Positions 14,491-22,746 of a DNA stretch of 64,000 nt are shown here, piece by piece (within the stretch, counting starts at the first letter, position 1; every line of letters starts with the position of its first letter). A program made the translations under genes and the position numbers. Location: positions 173,916-237,915 of IMG/VR virus record IMGVR_UViG_3300043464_002284; one strand, written 5' to 3'. The DNA is from a virus. The notes beneath the pieces are model-generated. The model was not told where the DNA came from and ran no database searches. It worked only from the letters and a program-made list of their open reading frames with translations.

Positions 14491-17175
14491 ATGAAGTTGG
14501 CAGATAGGACGATTGAGACTCACAGTATTGGCGTTGCAAGCAGGAATCAGTTTAACATTGCTCAGACGAGCAAAATGTTTAAAATCCTTTCAGACTCTCT
14601 TTATTCTGATAAGGTTATGGCTGCGATTCGTGAGCTTTCTACTAATGCTTATGATAGTCATATCTCTGCCGGTAATAAGAATCCCTTTAAGGTTACTCTC
14701 CCCACTGCTGCCAATCCCACCTTTGTGGTGAGAGATTATGGCACTGGTCTTAGTCAGACCGATATGGAGGACTTGTATACAACCTACGGAGCATCCAACA
14801 AGAATGATAGCAATGATTTTGTTGGTTGTCTTGGTCTAGGATCTAAGAGTCCCTTCGCATATACCAAGAGCTTTACAACCGCATCATATTACAACGGTAA
14901 GAAGTATACCTATATTGCTGCGATTGACGAGAGCGGAGTTCCTACTCTGAATCTTTTTAATACTTCTAATACGTCTGAGCCTAATGGTCTTGAAATTAGT
15001 TTCGCTGTTAAGCAGCATGACTTCCAAGAGTTTACCGACAAGGCTAAGAGAATCTTCCACTATTTCCGAATGAAACCCATCCTTGAAGGTGGTATCGGGA
15101 ATAATCTGCAAGATCATAAGTACAGCAATACCAACATTATCATTAGTGGTGATGGCTGGAGAGTTTGCCGTCTTAATAATGACAATAGCTATTTCCCCAG
15201 CAACTACCACCGAATTGATAGTGGTATCGTAGCTATCATGGGCAATATTGCCTATCCTGTTCAGACCGCACAGATTGTGGGTCAAGAAAAGGAAGAAATG
15301 CCCGATCATATTCAGAAGTGGAATAGGGCTTTCCAGAAAGCAGATATTGATTCTTGGAAGAGCTTTGTGGGAGAGATTCTTAACTCCGGCCTTTATCTGG
15401 AACTTGATTTTGGTATCGGTGAACTGGAAATGGACGTTTCCCGCGAAGGTTTGCAGTACACCAAGGATGTTATCAAGACTCTGCGTAAAAAGACTCAAGA
15501 AATCTATATGGAGATGAAGGAAGAATTCTCCAAGAAGATTAAATCTGCTCAGAATAAGGTAGAGGCAATTACTTCATACTATACTATGAATGAATTGGCT
15601 GGCGGCTGGGGTGTTGGTGCTACTTGGACTGATCCCAAGGGCAAAGATCATCCTATCAACTCTGGCAATGACTTGGAATATAAAATTCCTGCCGGTAAGA
15701 GTCTGTACGTTTTTAATTACAAGACTGCTGGCTATCGTTCTCGTCGCCAAGTTGCTCTGACAGACAGAATCCATCACGAAACCCTTACTGGTAAAGGTTC
15801 TTATTATTGGAATAACCAGAAGAAGAAGGGTAAGATGAGTTTCTTTGTGTGCGATGTTGCCAGCGAAGAAAGTGCTAAGAAGATTCTTACAAGGTTTTGT
15901 AATGCAAATGATTGCTTTGCATATCTCTTGATTGATACTAAAGATCACACAAAAAGTCGAGAAGGTTTTGATCAACTTATCGAAGATGTTGGGGCTGAAA
16001 ATCTGCTCAAGGTTTCAGACTACAAGCATCTGACACAAAGTTCTGGCCCAAGAAAATCTTACAATAGAAATTCTAATGGTAGCGTTAGTGATCAAGACGC
16101 ATTCTTTATCCACGGTTATGATAAGGACAGTAAACAGATTACTAATCCTTATAATGACGCTACTTGTCTCAGAATTCTTTCAGAAGAACAACTAGATGAT
16201 TTTCTGGAACAGGATGAGATTGTGTATGTTCCTATGCTTCGTTATAAGACCGAACCTGAGTCTGGCTATCCTGAGATTAACGACATTGCTATTACTCTTA
16301 GTGATGATAAGCTCAAGAGCATAGTCAAGGATTTGGTTGGTGATAATAAGATTTATGCTATCAAAACAGCTTTTGCTAAAAAGCTTGAGAAAGAAGGATA
16401 TAATCTTGTTAACTTCAATGATTTCTTGAAGCGTCAACTTAAAGTTGTTGCTAACAAACACTTTAAGAATCTTGCTTCTATCAACAAGCTTGTTGAATAT
16501 TGTAAGAAAGATTTCGCAACCGACGAAAAGACCAGTGGTGGATATAGGTATTATCAGTACGGAACAACAGATAAGCAGTTTATGTTTCATATTCTGAATA
16601 TCTTTGGATTGGATTATGATAAGTTTATCGGCAATAAGACTCTTGTTGATTGCTTGAATAAAACAATGCTAACAGAGTTCTTTGCTAATACTGTTCATAT
16701 TCATCCTTTTAATATCACTAAGTTCAATCAAACAGAATACCTCTCTCATATCTCTAAGCTTATGAAAGAGGCTGGGATTGAAGATGTTGACAGTAAAGAG
16801 ATTCGTAATGCTAATTTGGCCTATAACACCTTGACAAACATGATCGTCACTCGTTTGTATTCTGTGACTAATCAAGACAAGGCAGAGGGTTATCTCAAGA
16901 TTATTCGTGGAACTTCTACTGAAGATCTTAAGAGATGGAAAATCTCTGAAATTAGGGAGAAGATTAAGTCTGAAGTAGACAAGAATCCTATGCTGAAGTA
17001 TATTATGGGAACTCATCAAGTTAGTGGTAATCTGACAGACCTAAAGCCTAGTCAGAATCCTATTCTTGAAGATCGTAGCTCGTATTATGGAAAGTCTAGC
17101 AAGGATTGGATTGAGCAGATGAGTCAAGAGAATATTGACCTATTTAAGATTCAGTTGAGTAGTTTGATCAAGTAG
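14491..17175 (+). CDS. rIIA: RIIA-like GHKL ATPase
   Basis: 894 residues, comparable to or longer than T4 RIIA (about 725). The N terminus holds a Bergerat (GHKL) ATP site: an E...N helix in AIRELSTNAYDSH (residues 45-57), the DYGTG loop at 82-86, and GLGSKSP at 115-121. RIIA in T4 is membrane-associated, influences lysis inhibition, and with RIIB is needed to escape the lambda RexAB exclusion system; its biochemical activity is still unclear. The order rIIA-rIIB is preserved here, each gene with its own promoter. The C-terminal 500 residues have no recognised domain. Confidence 0.82.
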   Translation: MKLADRTIETHSIGVASRNQFNIAQTSKMFKILSDSLYSDKVMAAIRELSTNAYDSHISAGNKNPFKVTLPTAANPTFVVRDYGTGLSQTDMEDLYTTYGASNKNDSNDFVGCLGLGSKSPFAYTKSFTTASYYNGKKYTYIAAIDESGVPTLNLFNTSNTSEPNGLEISFAVKQHDFQEFTDKAKRIFHYFRMKPILEGGIGNNLQDHKYSNTNIIISGDGWRVCRLNNDNSYFPSNYHRIDSGIVAIMGNIAYPVQTAQIVGQEKEEMPDHIQKWNRAFQKADIDSWKSFVGEILNSGLYLELDFGIGELEMDVSREGLQYTKDVIKTLRKKTQEIYMEMKEEFSKKIKSAQNKVEAITSYYTMNELAGGWGVGATWTDPKGKDHPINSGNDLEYKIPAGKSLYVFNYKTAGYRSRRQVALTDRIHHETLTGKGSYYWNNQKKKGKMSFFVCDVASEESAKKILTRFCNANDCFAYLLIDTKDHTKSREGFDQLIEDVGAENLLKVSDYKHLTQSSGPRKSYNRNSNGSVSDQDAFFIHGYDKDSKQITNPYNDATCLRILSEEQLDDFLEQDEIVYVPMLRYKTEPESGYPEINDIAITLSDDKLKSIVKDLVGDNKIYAIKTAFAKKLEKEGYNLVNFNDFLKRQLKVVANKHFKNLASINKLVEYCKKDFATDEKTSGGYRYYQYGTTDKQFMFHILNIFGLDYDKFIGNKTLVDCLNKTMLTEFFANTVHIHPFNITKFNQTEYLSHISKLMKEAGIEDVDSKEIRNANLAYNTLTNMIVTRLYSVTNQDKAEGYLKIIRGTSTEDLKRWKISEIREKIKSEVDKNPMLKYIMGTHQVSGNLTDLKPSQNPILEDRSSYYGKSSKDWIEQMSQENIDLFKIQLSSLIK

Positions 17176-17196
17176 TCAGGAATTTCTCAAGACCCC

Positions 17197-17224
17197 TTGA
17201 CAAGCTTGCCGATTAGTGTAAAAT
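17197..17224 (+). promoter_or_regulatory. Sigma70-like promoter for the rIIB homologue
   Basis: TTGACA (17197-17202) and TAAAAT (17219-17224), spacer 16, followed by a TTAGGAG site before ATG 17272. Confidence 0.75.
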
Positions 17225-17271
17225 GACAGTATCACAGGTATCGTAACTATAAAGTATTAGGAGTTTGGATT

Positions 17272-18141
17272 ATGGCTGTTCCGTTTATGTTTGTGGATGG
17301 TAATTTGACGCTGGTTCTTAACAACCAGAGTTATCAGGTGTTGCCGGATCATATCAACTATAAGTTGATTCTGGAAAGACTTCCTACTGCTACGGCAGAG
17401 GAACTCTTGGAAGTTGTTGATGTTCAAAAGGCTGTTGCTACTTTTAGCGATGGTCTTGTGGAGATCAAGAACGGTCAGGTTCTCTACGAGGGTGAGGAAG
17501 TTCATGGTAGTATTAGTAAGCGTATTCTGGAGTTTATGAGCAAGGGATTGCCGTTTCAGCCCCTTGTTAATTTCCTGAATAATCTCATGGAAAATCCAAG
17601 TATGCAGAGTCAGAAGGAACTGTATGATTTCTTGGAGCATGAGCATCTGCCTATTACTGAGGATGGTTTCTTCCTCGCCTATAAGGCTGTTCGTTCAGAC
17701 TTTAAGGATAAGTATAGGGGAGTTTTTGACAACAGAGTTGGTAAGGTCTGTGAAATGCAACGAGCAAAGGTAGACGATGATCGTGGTCGTGGTTGTTCTA
17801 ATGGACTTCATGCTGGAGCATTGAATTATGTTGCTGGCTATGGTAGTCTTGAGGCTGGCGACCGCATTGTGATCGTCAAGATTAATCCCAAGGATGTTGT
17901 GAGTGTTCCTAGTGATTGTAACTATGAAAAGCTCCGCACTTGTCGCTACGAAGTAGTTGGTGAGTATGAGGGCGAATTGCTCAAGCCTCTTTATAAGGCT
18001 GATTTTAGTCAGGATGATTACGAGGATGATGACGACGATTATCTAAATGACTATGATGAAAGCTATTGGGATCAGTTTGACGAAGAAGATGAGGACGAAG
18101 ATGAGGATGAGGATTATGACGATGAGGATGACCAGTATTGA
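17272..18141 (+). CDS. rIIB: RIIB-like protein
   Basis: 289 residues, close to T4 RIIB (312). Family landmarks include an N-terminal VDGNLTLVL strand, then PFQPLVNFLNNLMENPS, LYDFLEHEHLPITEDGFFLAYKAV and the motif DDDRGRGCSNGLHAG. The C-terminal 45 residues are an almost pure Asp/Glu/Tyr run. T4 RIIB works with RIIA at the membrane; together they determine rapid lysis and rex exclusion phenotypes. It is followed by a structured RNA gap and not by a coupled gene. Confidence 0.85.
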   Translation: MAVPFMFVDGNLTLVLNNQSYQVLPDHINYKLILERLPTATAEELLEVVDVQKAVATFSDGLVEIKNGQVLYEGEEVHGSISKRILEFMSKGLPFQPLVNFLNNLMENPSMQSQKELYDFLEHEHLPITEDGFFLAYKAVRSDFKDKYRGVFDNRVGKVCEMQRAKVDDDRGRGCSNGLHAGALNYVAGYGSLEAGDRIVIVKINPKDVVSVPSDCNYEKLRTCRYEVVGEYEGELLKPLYKADFSQDDYEDDDDDYLNDYDESYWDQFDEEDEDEDEDEDYDDEDDQY

Positions 18142-18154
18142 TTCTTGATAGTCA

Positions 18155-18236
18155 AGGTGGTGTTTGGTAACTTGTAAGATAGCACCTATATAGTTTCTGC
18201 TATCGTACAATAACGGTTCGATTCCGTTACCATCTT
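18155..18236 (+). ncRNA. tRNA-like element, possibly degenerate
   Basis: A perfect T arm (AACGG-TTCGATT-CCGTT, 18212-18228) joins an acceptor-like 7-bp helix (18155-18161 with 18229-18235, one G-U). Between them lies a strong 7-bp hairpin GATAGCA/TGCTATC with a 13-base loop, too large for an anticodon loop. The D arm is poor and base 8 is not U. It could be a decayed tRNA, a tRNA carrying an insertion in its anticodon loop, or a tRNA mimic. No anticodon can be assigned. Confidence 0.4.
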
Positions 18237-18240
18237 TTCC

Positions 18241-18279
18241 GATATTGCTTTTGATGGTAGTGTTTACTGTCCCAATATC
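18241..18279 (+). promoter_or_regulatory. Leader hairpin upstream of primase
   Basis: GATATTG (18241-18247) pairs with CAATATC (18273-18279) around a 25-base loop, just before the primase ribosome site. It may regulate translation; no known riboswitch was recognised. Confidence 0.3.
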
Positions 18280-18314
18280 AAAATTGTAGGTAGGAAGTGG
18301 AAAAAGGAAAACAA

Positions 18315-19469
18315 ATGTTTAGCGATACTTTGGCTTTTAATCCGTTCGATAAGACTCATAGTGCTATTGGAACAAGAGATCAGATTGCTTTGCGAAATAA
18401 GTTTTTTGATTCTTTTGGTGGTCAGCAGATTTTTTGCTATAACGGTGATCCTCGTAAGAAGATCAGCAGTATGAATCATACGGATCATCTTACCACCGTT
18501 GCTATTGCAAATGATAGTCAGGGTGCTGATGCTTACTTCTATGTTAATGGTGGACGTAAGCAATATGCTATTAGTAGAATTCGTGCTTGTTTTGTTGATA
18601 TGGATGCTGGGCGAGATGATCAAGGTCGTTATTTTAAACCCAGCATCGTCATGCAGAAGAAAAAGGAATTCTTGAACCAGATTAATAACTTTCCAGTAAA
18701 GCCAAGTTGGGTTGTTGATACTCGTAATGGTTATCAGTGCTATTGGATTCTAAACCAAAACAATATAAATCCTCACAAGACCTATTGGAATGGTATTCAA
18801 AAGAAACTTGTAAATCATTTTGGTGGTGATGCCCGAGCTATTAAAATCAATCAGATTTATAGGATCCCTTATACTTGGTGGAGGAAGGGTTGGGAAGGAA
18901 AGCAGCCTTATTTTACCAGTATTTTATCGGGATCAACTGGTGATTGGGTTAATATTGAACAGCTTAAAGAAGCTCTTGATGGTGTTTCTGCTGTGGTTAA
19001 TATTGTTGCTAATAAGACTAGTGACGAATGGTTTAAGGAATATGCTAAGGCTTATAAAAGGTCTGACGTTACTGGGGTTCCGGTATCAGTTAATGTTGCT
19101 GCAACCATTGCCAATCAGATGAACTCTTTAAACCTTAACACCTATACAAATAGTACAGACGATATCAAGAAGTATAACCATTCTAAGTATGTTTATACTA
19201 GTAGCGGCGCTCTGTTCAATAAGGCTTATGGTGATCCTACTCCAGTGTCTCCTGTGACTGAGGACGATACAGACGCTCTTGAGCCGCTTCCTGTTGACGC
19301 TGGGGGCGAGGATTTAGATCTTGACGGTTCACAGACCAAGCTTTTAAAGACGGTCGTGGAGTTCCTTAATCAAGTCTCAACGCCCCTCTACTTTAGTAAC
19401 AACAGATTCTTGTCTAATGCTGCTAAAGAACTAGCCTCTAAAATTAGTGACAAGTTTTGTATTGGATGA
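18315..19469 (+). CDS. RepB-like primase of the archaeo-eukaryotic primase superfamily
   Basis: 384 residues from ATG 18315 (AAAGGAAAA upstream; TTG at 18297 is an alternative). Residues 88-97 form a strand ending FVDMD, the paired acidic residues of the AEP active site. About 35 residues later PSWVVDTRNGYQCYW gives the second motif (PS..v.T.nG.h.YW), and an IYRIPYTW segment follows. This matches RepB/PriCT-type plasmid and phage primases that lay down primers for DNA replication. No helicase domain is fused; the C-terminal 150 residues are of unknown function. Confidence 0.75.
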   Translation: MFSDTLAFNPFDKTHSAIGTRDQIALRNKFFDSFGGQQIFCYNGDPRKKISSMNHTDHLTTVAIANDSQGADAYFYVNGGRKQYAISRIRACFVDMDAGRDDQGRYFKPSIVMQKKKEFLNQINNFPVKPSWVVDTRNGYQCYWILNQNNINPHKTYWNGIQKKLVNHFGGDARAIKINQIYRIPYTWWRKGWEGKQPYFTSILSGSTGDWVNIEQLKEALDGVSAVVNIVANKTSDEWFKEYAKAYKRSDVTGVPVSVNVAATIANQMNSLNLNTYTNSTDDIKKYNHSKYVYTSSGALFNKAYGDPTPVSPVTEDDTDALEPLPVDAGGEDLDLDGSQTKLLKTVVEFLNQVSTPLYFSNNRFLSNAAKELASKISDKFCIG

Positions 19470-19476
19470 GGGTTTA

Positions 19477-19513
19477 GTGTCAGGGGTATTGGAAATTCCA
19501 TACCCTTTGACAC
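19477..19513 (+). terminator. Hairpin after primase, attenuator- or terminator-like
   Basis: GTGTCA(G)GGGTAT...TGGA-AAT-TCC...ATACCC(TT)TGACAC forms an interrupted inverted repeat of about 15 bp. No run of T follows, so it may be a processing site or operator rather than an intrinsic terminator. Confidence 0.4.
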
Positions 19514-19534
19514 AACCGCATAAGGAGAAAACAA

Positions 19535-19771
19535 ATGGGCAGACATACTAATAAATTAACACAGATGTTACTTAATGACGAATCAGCGAAACAAGCATTT
19601 GTTGAACTGATGAAGAAGTACAATTGTTCTTTCGATGTATATGAACACATAAAAAACAATGGTTTTAGAGGCATTAAATTCTATAACGGATATCAAACTA
19701 TGTGTCATGTTATACGTCGATTAGGGTTCAAGGGGCAAAAAGAGGAAGAAAACCAACAAGAGCAAATGTAA
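19535..19771 (+). CDS. Hypothetical protein
   Basis: 78 residues behind AAGGAGAAAAC. Helical and basic, ending in a Glu/Gln run. The segment FRGIKFYNGYQTMCHVIRRLG could form a small DNA-binding helix pair, but no family was recognised. Confidence 0.55.
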   Translation: MGRHTNKLTQMLLNDESAKQAFVELMKKYNCSFDVYEHIKNNGFRGIKFYNGYQTMCHVIRRLGFKGQKEEENQQEQM

Positions 19772-19800
19772 TTGCCAATACTGGATCAAGATGGTCTAAT
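19772..19800 (+). promoter_or_regulatory. Sigma70-like promoter
   Basis: TTGCCA (19772-19777) and TCTAAT (19795-19800), spacer 17, upstream of the gene at 19820. Confidence 0.5.
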
Positions 19801-19819
19801 ATAGAAAATTGAGAATTTT

Positions 19820-20236
19820 ATGGGACAGCAAGACGAAGATTTCAACTATGATGATGACTATGAAGATGATAGTCAGGACACTCCAGAGAGTCATTATAAA
19901 AAATACTTCAAGTTTGATCCCGATGCTTGGGATGCTTGGGGAAAAATGCTATATGATACTCTAAATGAAATAGTTGAATATCCTTCAAACGTATGGTATA
20001 TTGGCCCTAGCTTTCCGAAAGGTTCGTTACCTGTGAATGATTACTTCTCCAAATCAGGGAACTTTAAAAACTCTCTGTATTTGGGGAACAATCATTACAA
20101 AGAACCGATCTATAAAACACAATACTTTGTTCATGATAAATTGCAAAGCGGCTATAAGAATCACTTAAGATCAAACGCAGTTCATTTTTTACAACAGCCC
20201 AATTACTATAAAGGACTGTTCGATATCTTGAACTAA
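19820..20236 (+). CDS. Hypothetical protein with acidic N terminus
   Basis: 138 residues. The first 22 are mostly Asp, Glu and Tyr; the rest is aromatic-rich with WDAWGKMLYDTLNEI and WYIGPSFPKGS. No family was recognised. Confidence 0.55.
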   Translation: MGQQDEDFNYDDDYEDDSQDTPESHYKKYFKFDPDAWDAWGKMLYDTLNEIVEYPSNVWYIGPSFPKGSLPVNDYFSKSGNFKNSLYLGNNHYKEPIYKTQYFVHDKLQSGYKNHLRSNAVHFLQQPNYYKGLFDILN

Positions 20237-20245
20237 GGAGCAAGG

Positions 20246-20494
20246 ATGTTACCAGCAGCACTTTTATATTTAGCAATAGCTCTTGGCTCATTAACGGAAA
20301 CTCCCTTTGTAGCCTATGATCTTGCCACTCATATGAGTAGGTCGCAAAGAGTAGAGTGGACAAAAATGACTGACGATAATGGGAATGTAAGATTTACTAT
20401 TACATTTCATAAGATGCCGATTTTAGATGAGTTAGGTTTTGAAAGAACTTTTGTAGACAAACACAACAACTGTCAGTCAGAAATCAAGAAATAA
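20246..20494 (+). CDS. Hypothetical protein with hydrophobic N terminus
   Basis: 82 residues, TAAGGAG upstream. Residues 1-17 are hydrophobic and could form a signal or anchor; the rest is polar. The function is unknown. Confidence 0.5.
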   Translation: MLPAALLYLAIALGSLTETPFVAYDLATHMSRSQRVEWTKMTDDNGNVRFTITFHKMPILDELGFERTFVDKHNNCQSEIKK

Positions 20495-20496
20495 AT

Positions 20497-20736
20497 ATGA
20501 ATACGTATTTTGAAATAAGGTTTAATAGAACAGAGTATAATAAAGCTTGTAATACAATGTCAGAGGTTATTCTAGCAATAGAAAAAGCTCTCAATGAAGA
20601 CAGAGTAATAGCTGAAACCATAACGGAAAAAGACAAAAAGACAGATAGAGTCACAACCATTTACAAACCCGACTTCTCTGCTAAACTGGAGTGGACAGAG
20701 ATTCCCAAATACAGAGGCGAAACCCTAGTATCATGA
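20497..20736 (+). CDS. Hypothetical protein
   Basis: 79 residues of mixed strands and one helix. It is coupled to the next gene by an ATGA overlap. No motif was recognised. Confidence 0.5.
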   Translation: MNTYFEIRFNRTEYNKACNTMSEVILAIEKALNEDRVIAETITEKDKKTDRVTTIYKPDFSAKLEWTEIPKYRGETLVS

Positions 20737-21167
20737 AAGATGAACAATGGTTTTTTATTAATGATTTTGATGATTTTGTTGACCATTCAAGATCTTTAGT
20801 CTTTAAGTTTTTTGGAGCCGTAAATGAGATGGCTGATGATTCTATGACGGCATCTCTCACACAGATGAGCCAAGAAGAGTTAGAGGAGATGGATGAAACA
20901 CTAACTCATGATGAGTCTGCTATTATCATAAAAAATTACGCCAGAAAACAGGTCAATAGAAAAACAAAAGAAACCAGATATTGTCTAACAGACAAACTTC
21001 TTCAGTCTATTATAGAAGACATGAATAATAGAATGATTAGTAATATATTAAACTCTTTGGTCAATAAAGGAGTTCTTGATAGTGCATACGATAGTGATCA
21101 AAACGACTTTATTTTTTGGGTGAAAGATGACGACAATAAACAAAATCAAAAACCTGAGACCGACTGA
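20733..21167 (+). CDS. Hypothetical protein, member 3 of the local paralogous family
   Basis: 144 residues from the ATG that overlaps the previous TGA; the longer start at 20691 would run through that gene. The C terminus reads SAYDSDQNDFIFWVKDD, which matches the tail block of the two tandem genes at 1304-1675 and 1665-2018. The helical N-terminal part differs. The function is unknown. Confidence 0.6.
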   Translation: MKDEQWFFINDFDDFVDHSRSLVFKFFGAVNEMADDSMTASLTQMSQEELEEMDETLTHDESAIIIKNYARKQVNRKTKETRYCLTDKLLQSIIEDMNNRMISNILNSLVNKGVLDSAYDSDQNDFIFWVKDDDNKQNQKPETD

Positions 21168-21531
21168 GATTGACGGAAGTTTTAAGTATAGTTGCCCAAA
21201 CTGCTCTAGCGATTATTGGGCTACCTTAAAACAAGTCAGATGTAGAGAATTTGTAATAGTTTGTGATTGTGAAACTATTTTAAAACCAAAACCAGTAGAA
21301 CTTATTAGAATAGTATACAAAAAGAAAAAACAAAAAAAAGTATCAGAAGATGTTTTAGATCCTGAAATTTTGGATCGTTGTTGTAAGTCTTTAATGTCTT
21401 ATGGTTTTGACAAAGAAGAAGCAACAAAGCTAATACAAAAAGCCTATAAAGATACAAAAAATACTGATTGTGCTACTTTGGTAAAAATGTCCCTATCTAA
21501 TTTTGGAGAAAATAATGGCAAATGCAATTAG
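21127..21531 (+). CDS. Zinc-ribbon protein with RuvA domain III-like C terminus
   Basis: 134 residues. The N-terminal half has CPNC (23-26) and a second cysteine pair CDC (46-48), suggesting a zinc ribbon. After a lysine-rich linker, residues 83-127 read as a compact three-helix unit with LMSYGFDKEEATKLIQKA. That resembles the LxxLGY..xEA..ai..a pattern of RuvA domain III, the part that docks RuvB. The gene overlaps the start of the RuvB gene by 17 bases. The inferred role is adaptor or loader for that RuvB. The tetramer-forming, junction-binding RuvA domains I and II are absent. Confidence 0.55.
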   Translation: MTTINKIKNLRPTEIDGSFKYSCPNCSSDYWATLKQVRCREFVIVCDCETILKPKPVELIRIVYKKKKQKKVSEDVLDPEILDRCCKSLMSYGFDKEEATKLIQKAYKDTKNTDCATLVKMSLSNFGENNGKCN

Positions 21532-22417
21532 ACCCACTCGTTTTAGTGAGATTATTGGTCAGGCAGAGGTTGTGAATCGACTAGGTATCGTTGTGGCGGG
21601 CTGTAAAAACTCAAATGGTGTGATGCCTCATGTTTTAATAGACGGCCCGCCTGGGCTTGGTAAGACCACCATAGCGAGTGCCATAGCTACAGAGATGGGT
21701 GAGAATCTTTATACTGTGAATGGTGCTAATGTACGGAGCGTAAAAAATCTGTTACCATATCTTATGGGTATTGCTCCAAGATCAGTTCTTTTTATTGATG
21801 AAATCCACAGACTTCCAAAAATAGTGGAAGAATTCCTTTATCCTGTTATGGAAGATTTCGTTCTTAGTATTGTAGTGGAAGATAAGCCAGAGAATATTGA
21901 ATTGCCAATGTTTACCTTGGTGGGGGCTACTACTAGTGGGGGTAGTTTAAGTCAACCATTTTATGATAGGTTTCAAATTAAAGAACATTTGTCTTTCTAT
22001 AGCGACGATGATTTAGCTAAACTCGCCAGGTCGAACGCAGACAAGCTCGGACTAATGATTGACGATAATGATTTGCTAGAAATCGCAAAGAGGAGCAAAG
22101 GAACTCCGCGTATTTTAAATGGTAGATTGCAGTGGTACAAGAATTGCGTCTCTTACTATGCGGATAAGAAGATGACAGTTGATGATATATTTAATAATCA
22201 GGGTATTGATAAAAACGGGTTGGATGTGTATGATAAGATGTATTTAACGGTACTTACTAAATCTCGGGGTACGGCATTGGGTTTGAAAAGCATTTCTTCT
22301 TTGACTGGCATAGCTATTGAAACTATTGAAAATAGCATAGAGCCATATCTTGTTCGTCGAGGTTTTGTGGTCAGAACCCAAAAGGGAAGGGTAATAGGCT
22401 CATATAAAAATGAATGA
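21515..22417 (+). CDS. ruvB: RuvB-like Holliday junction branch-migration ATPase
   Basis: 300 residues from ATG 21515, with GGAG upstream; slightly shorter than bacterial RuvB (about 335). Motifs: RPTRFSEIIGQ at the N terminus, Walker A GPPGLGKT (44-51), Walker B FIDEIH (93-98), sensor 1 GATT (137-140), a DRF motif near 151, then the winged-helix domain with RGTALGLKSI and RRGFVVRTQKGR. RuvB normally drives branch migration on RuvA-bound four-way junctions. Together with the endonuclease VII-like gene it could handle phage recombination intermediates. Confidence 0.9.
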   Translation: MANAIRPTRFSEIIGQAEVVNRLGIVVAGCKNSNGVMPHVLIDGPPGLGKTTIASAIATEMGENLYTVNGANVRSVKNLLPYLMGIAPRSVLFIDEIHRLPKIVEEFLYPVMEDFVLSIVVEDKPENIELPMFTLVGATTSGGSLSQPFYDRFQIKEHLSFYSDDDLAKLARSNADKLGLMIDDNDLLEIAKRSKGTPRILNGRLQWYKNCVSYYADKKMTVDDIFNNQGIDKNGLDVYDKMYLTVLTKSRGTALGLKSISSLTGIAIETIENSIEPYLVRRGFVVRTQKGRVIGSYKNE

Positions 22418-22742
22418 AATATCAATATCCATAAATTTACCAACTATAATTTTTTTCTCAATCACACTCCTAGTAATAGGGGTGTGTTTGTTTTTAATTG
22501 GCTATTTTATCGGAAAACAACACAGTGCTGGTGTATCTATTAGTGCTACTAATATAAGGCCAACAAGCTTTTTTGAAGAAGCAAAAAAAGAAAAACAAGC
22601 TTTGAGTATTGATGACACCAAGTATGTTGTTGATATTAAAACGTCAGGAATGGAAAAGAAATACGAGTCTTTAGGTGATATTAAAAAATCCGAAGAAAAC
22701 ATAAGCAATTCTATAAATAAACTTAAGAATATGAAGAGGTGA
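22410..22742 (+). CDS. Single-pass membrane protein with cytoplasmic tail
   Basis: 110 residues. One long hydrophobic helix (about residues 10-33) is followed by a charged tail with a C-terminal coiled-coil stretch. It overlaps the RuvB gene by 8 bases and precedes the actin-like gene by 4, so it could anchor that filament at the membrane; this is inference. Confidence 0.6.
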   Translation: MNEISISINLPTIIFFSITLLVIGVCLFLIGYFIGKQHSAGVSISATNIRPTSFFEEAKKEKQALSIDDTKYVVDIKTSGMEKKYESLGDIKKSEENISNSINKLKNMKR

Positions 22743-22746
22743 AAAA

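Noticed and set aside
14884-15498. Long minus-strand frame inside rIIA
   Set aside because: It lies wholly within a well-supported gene, with no ribosome site.
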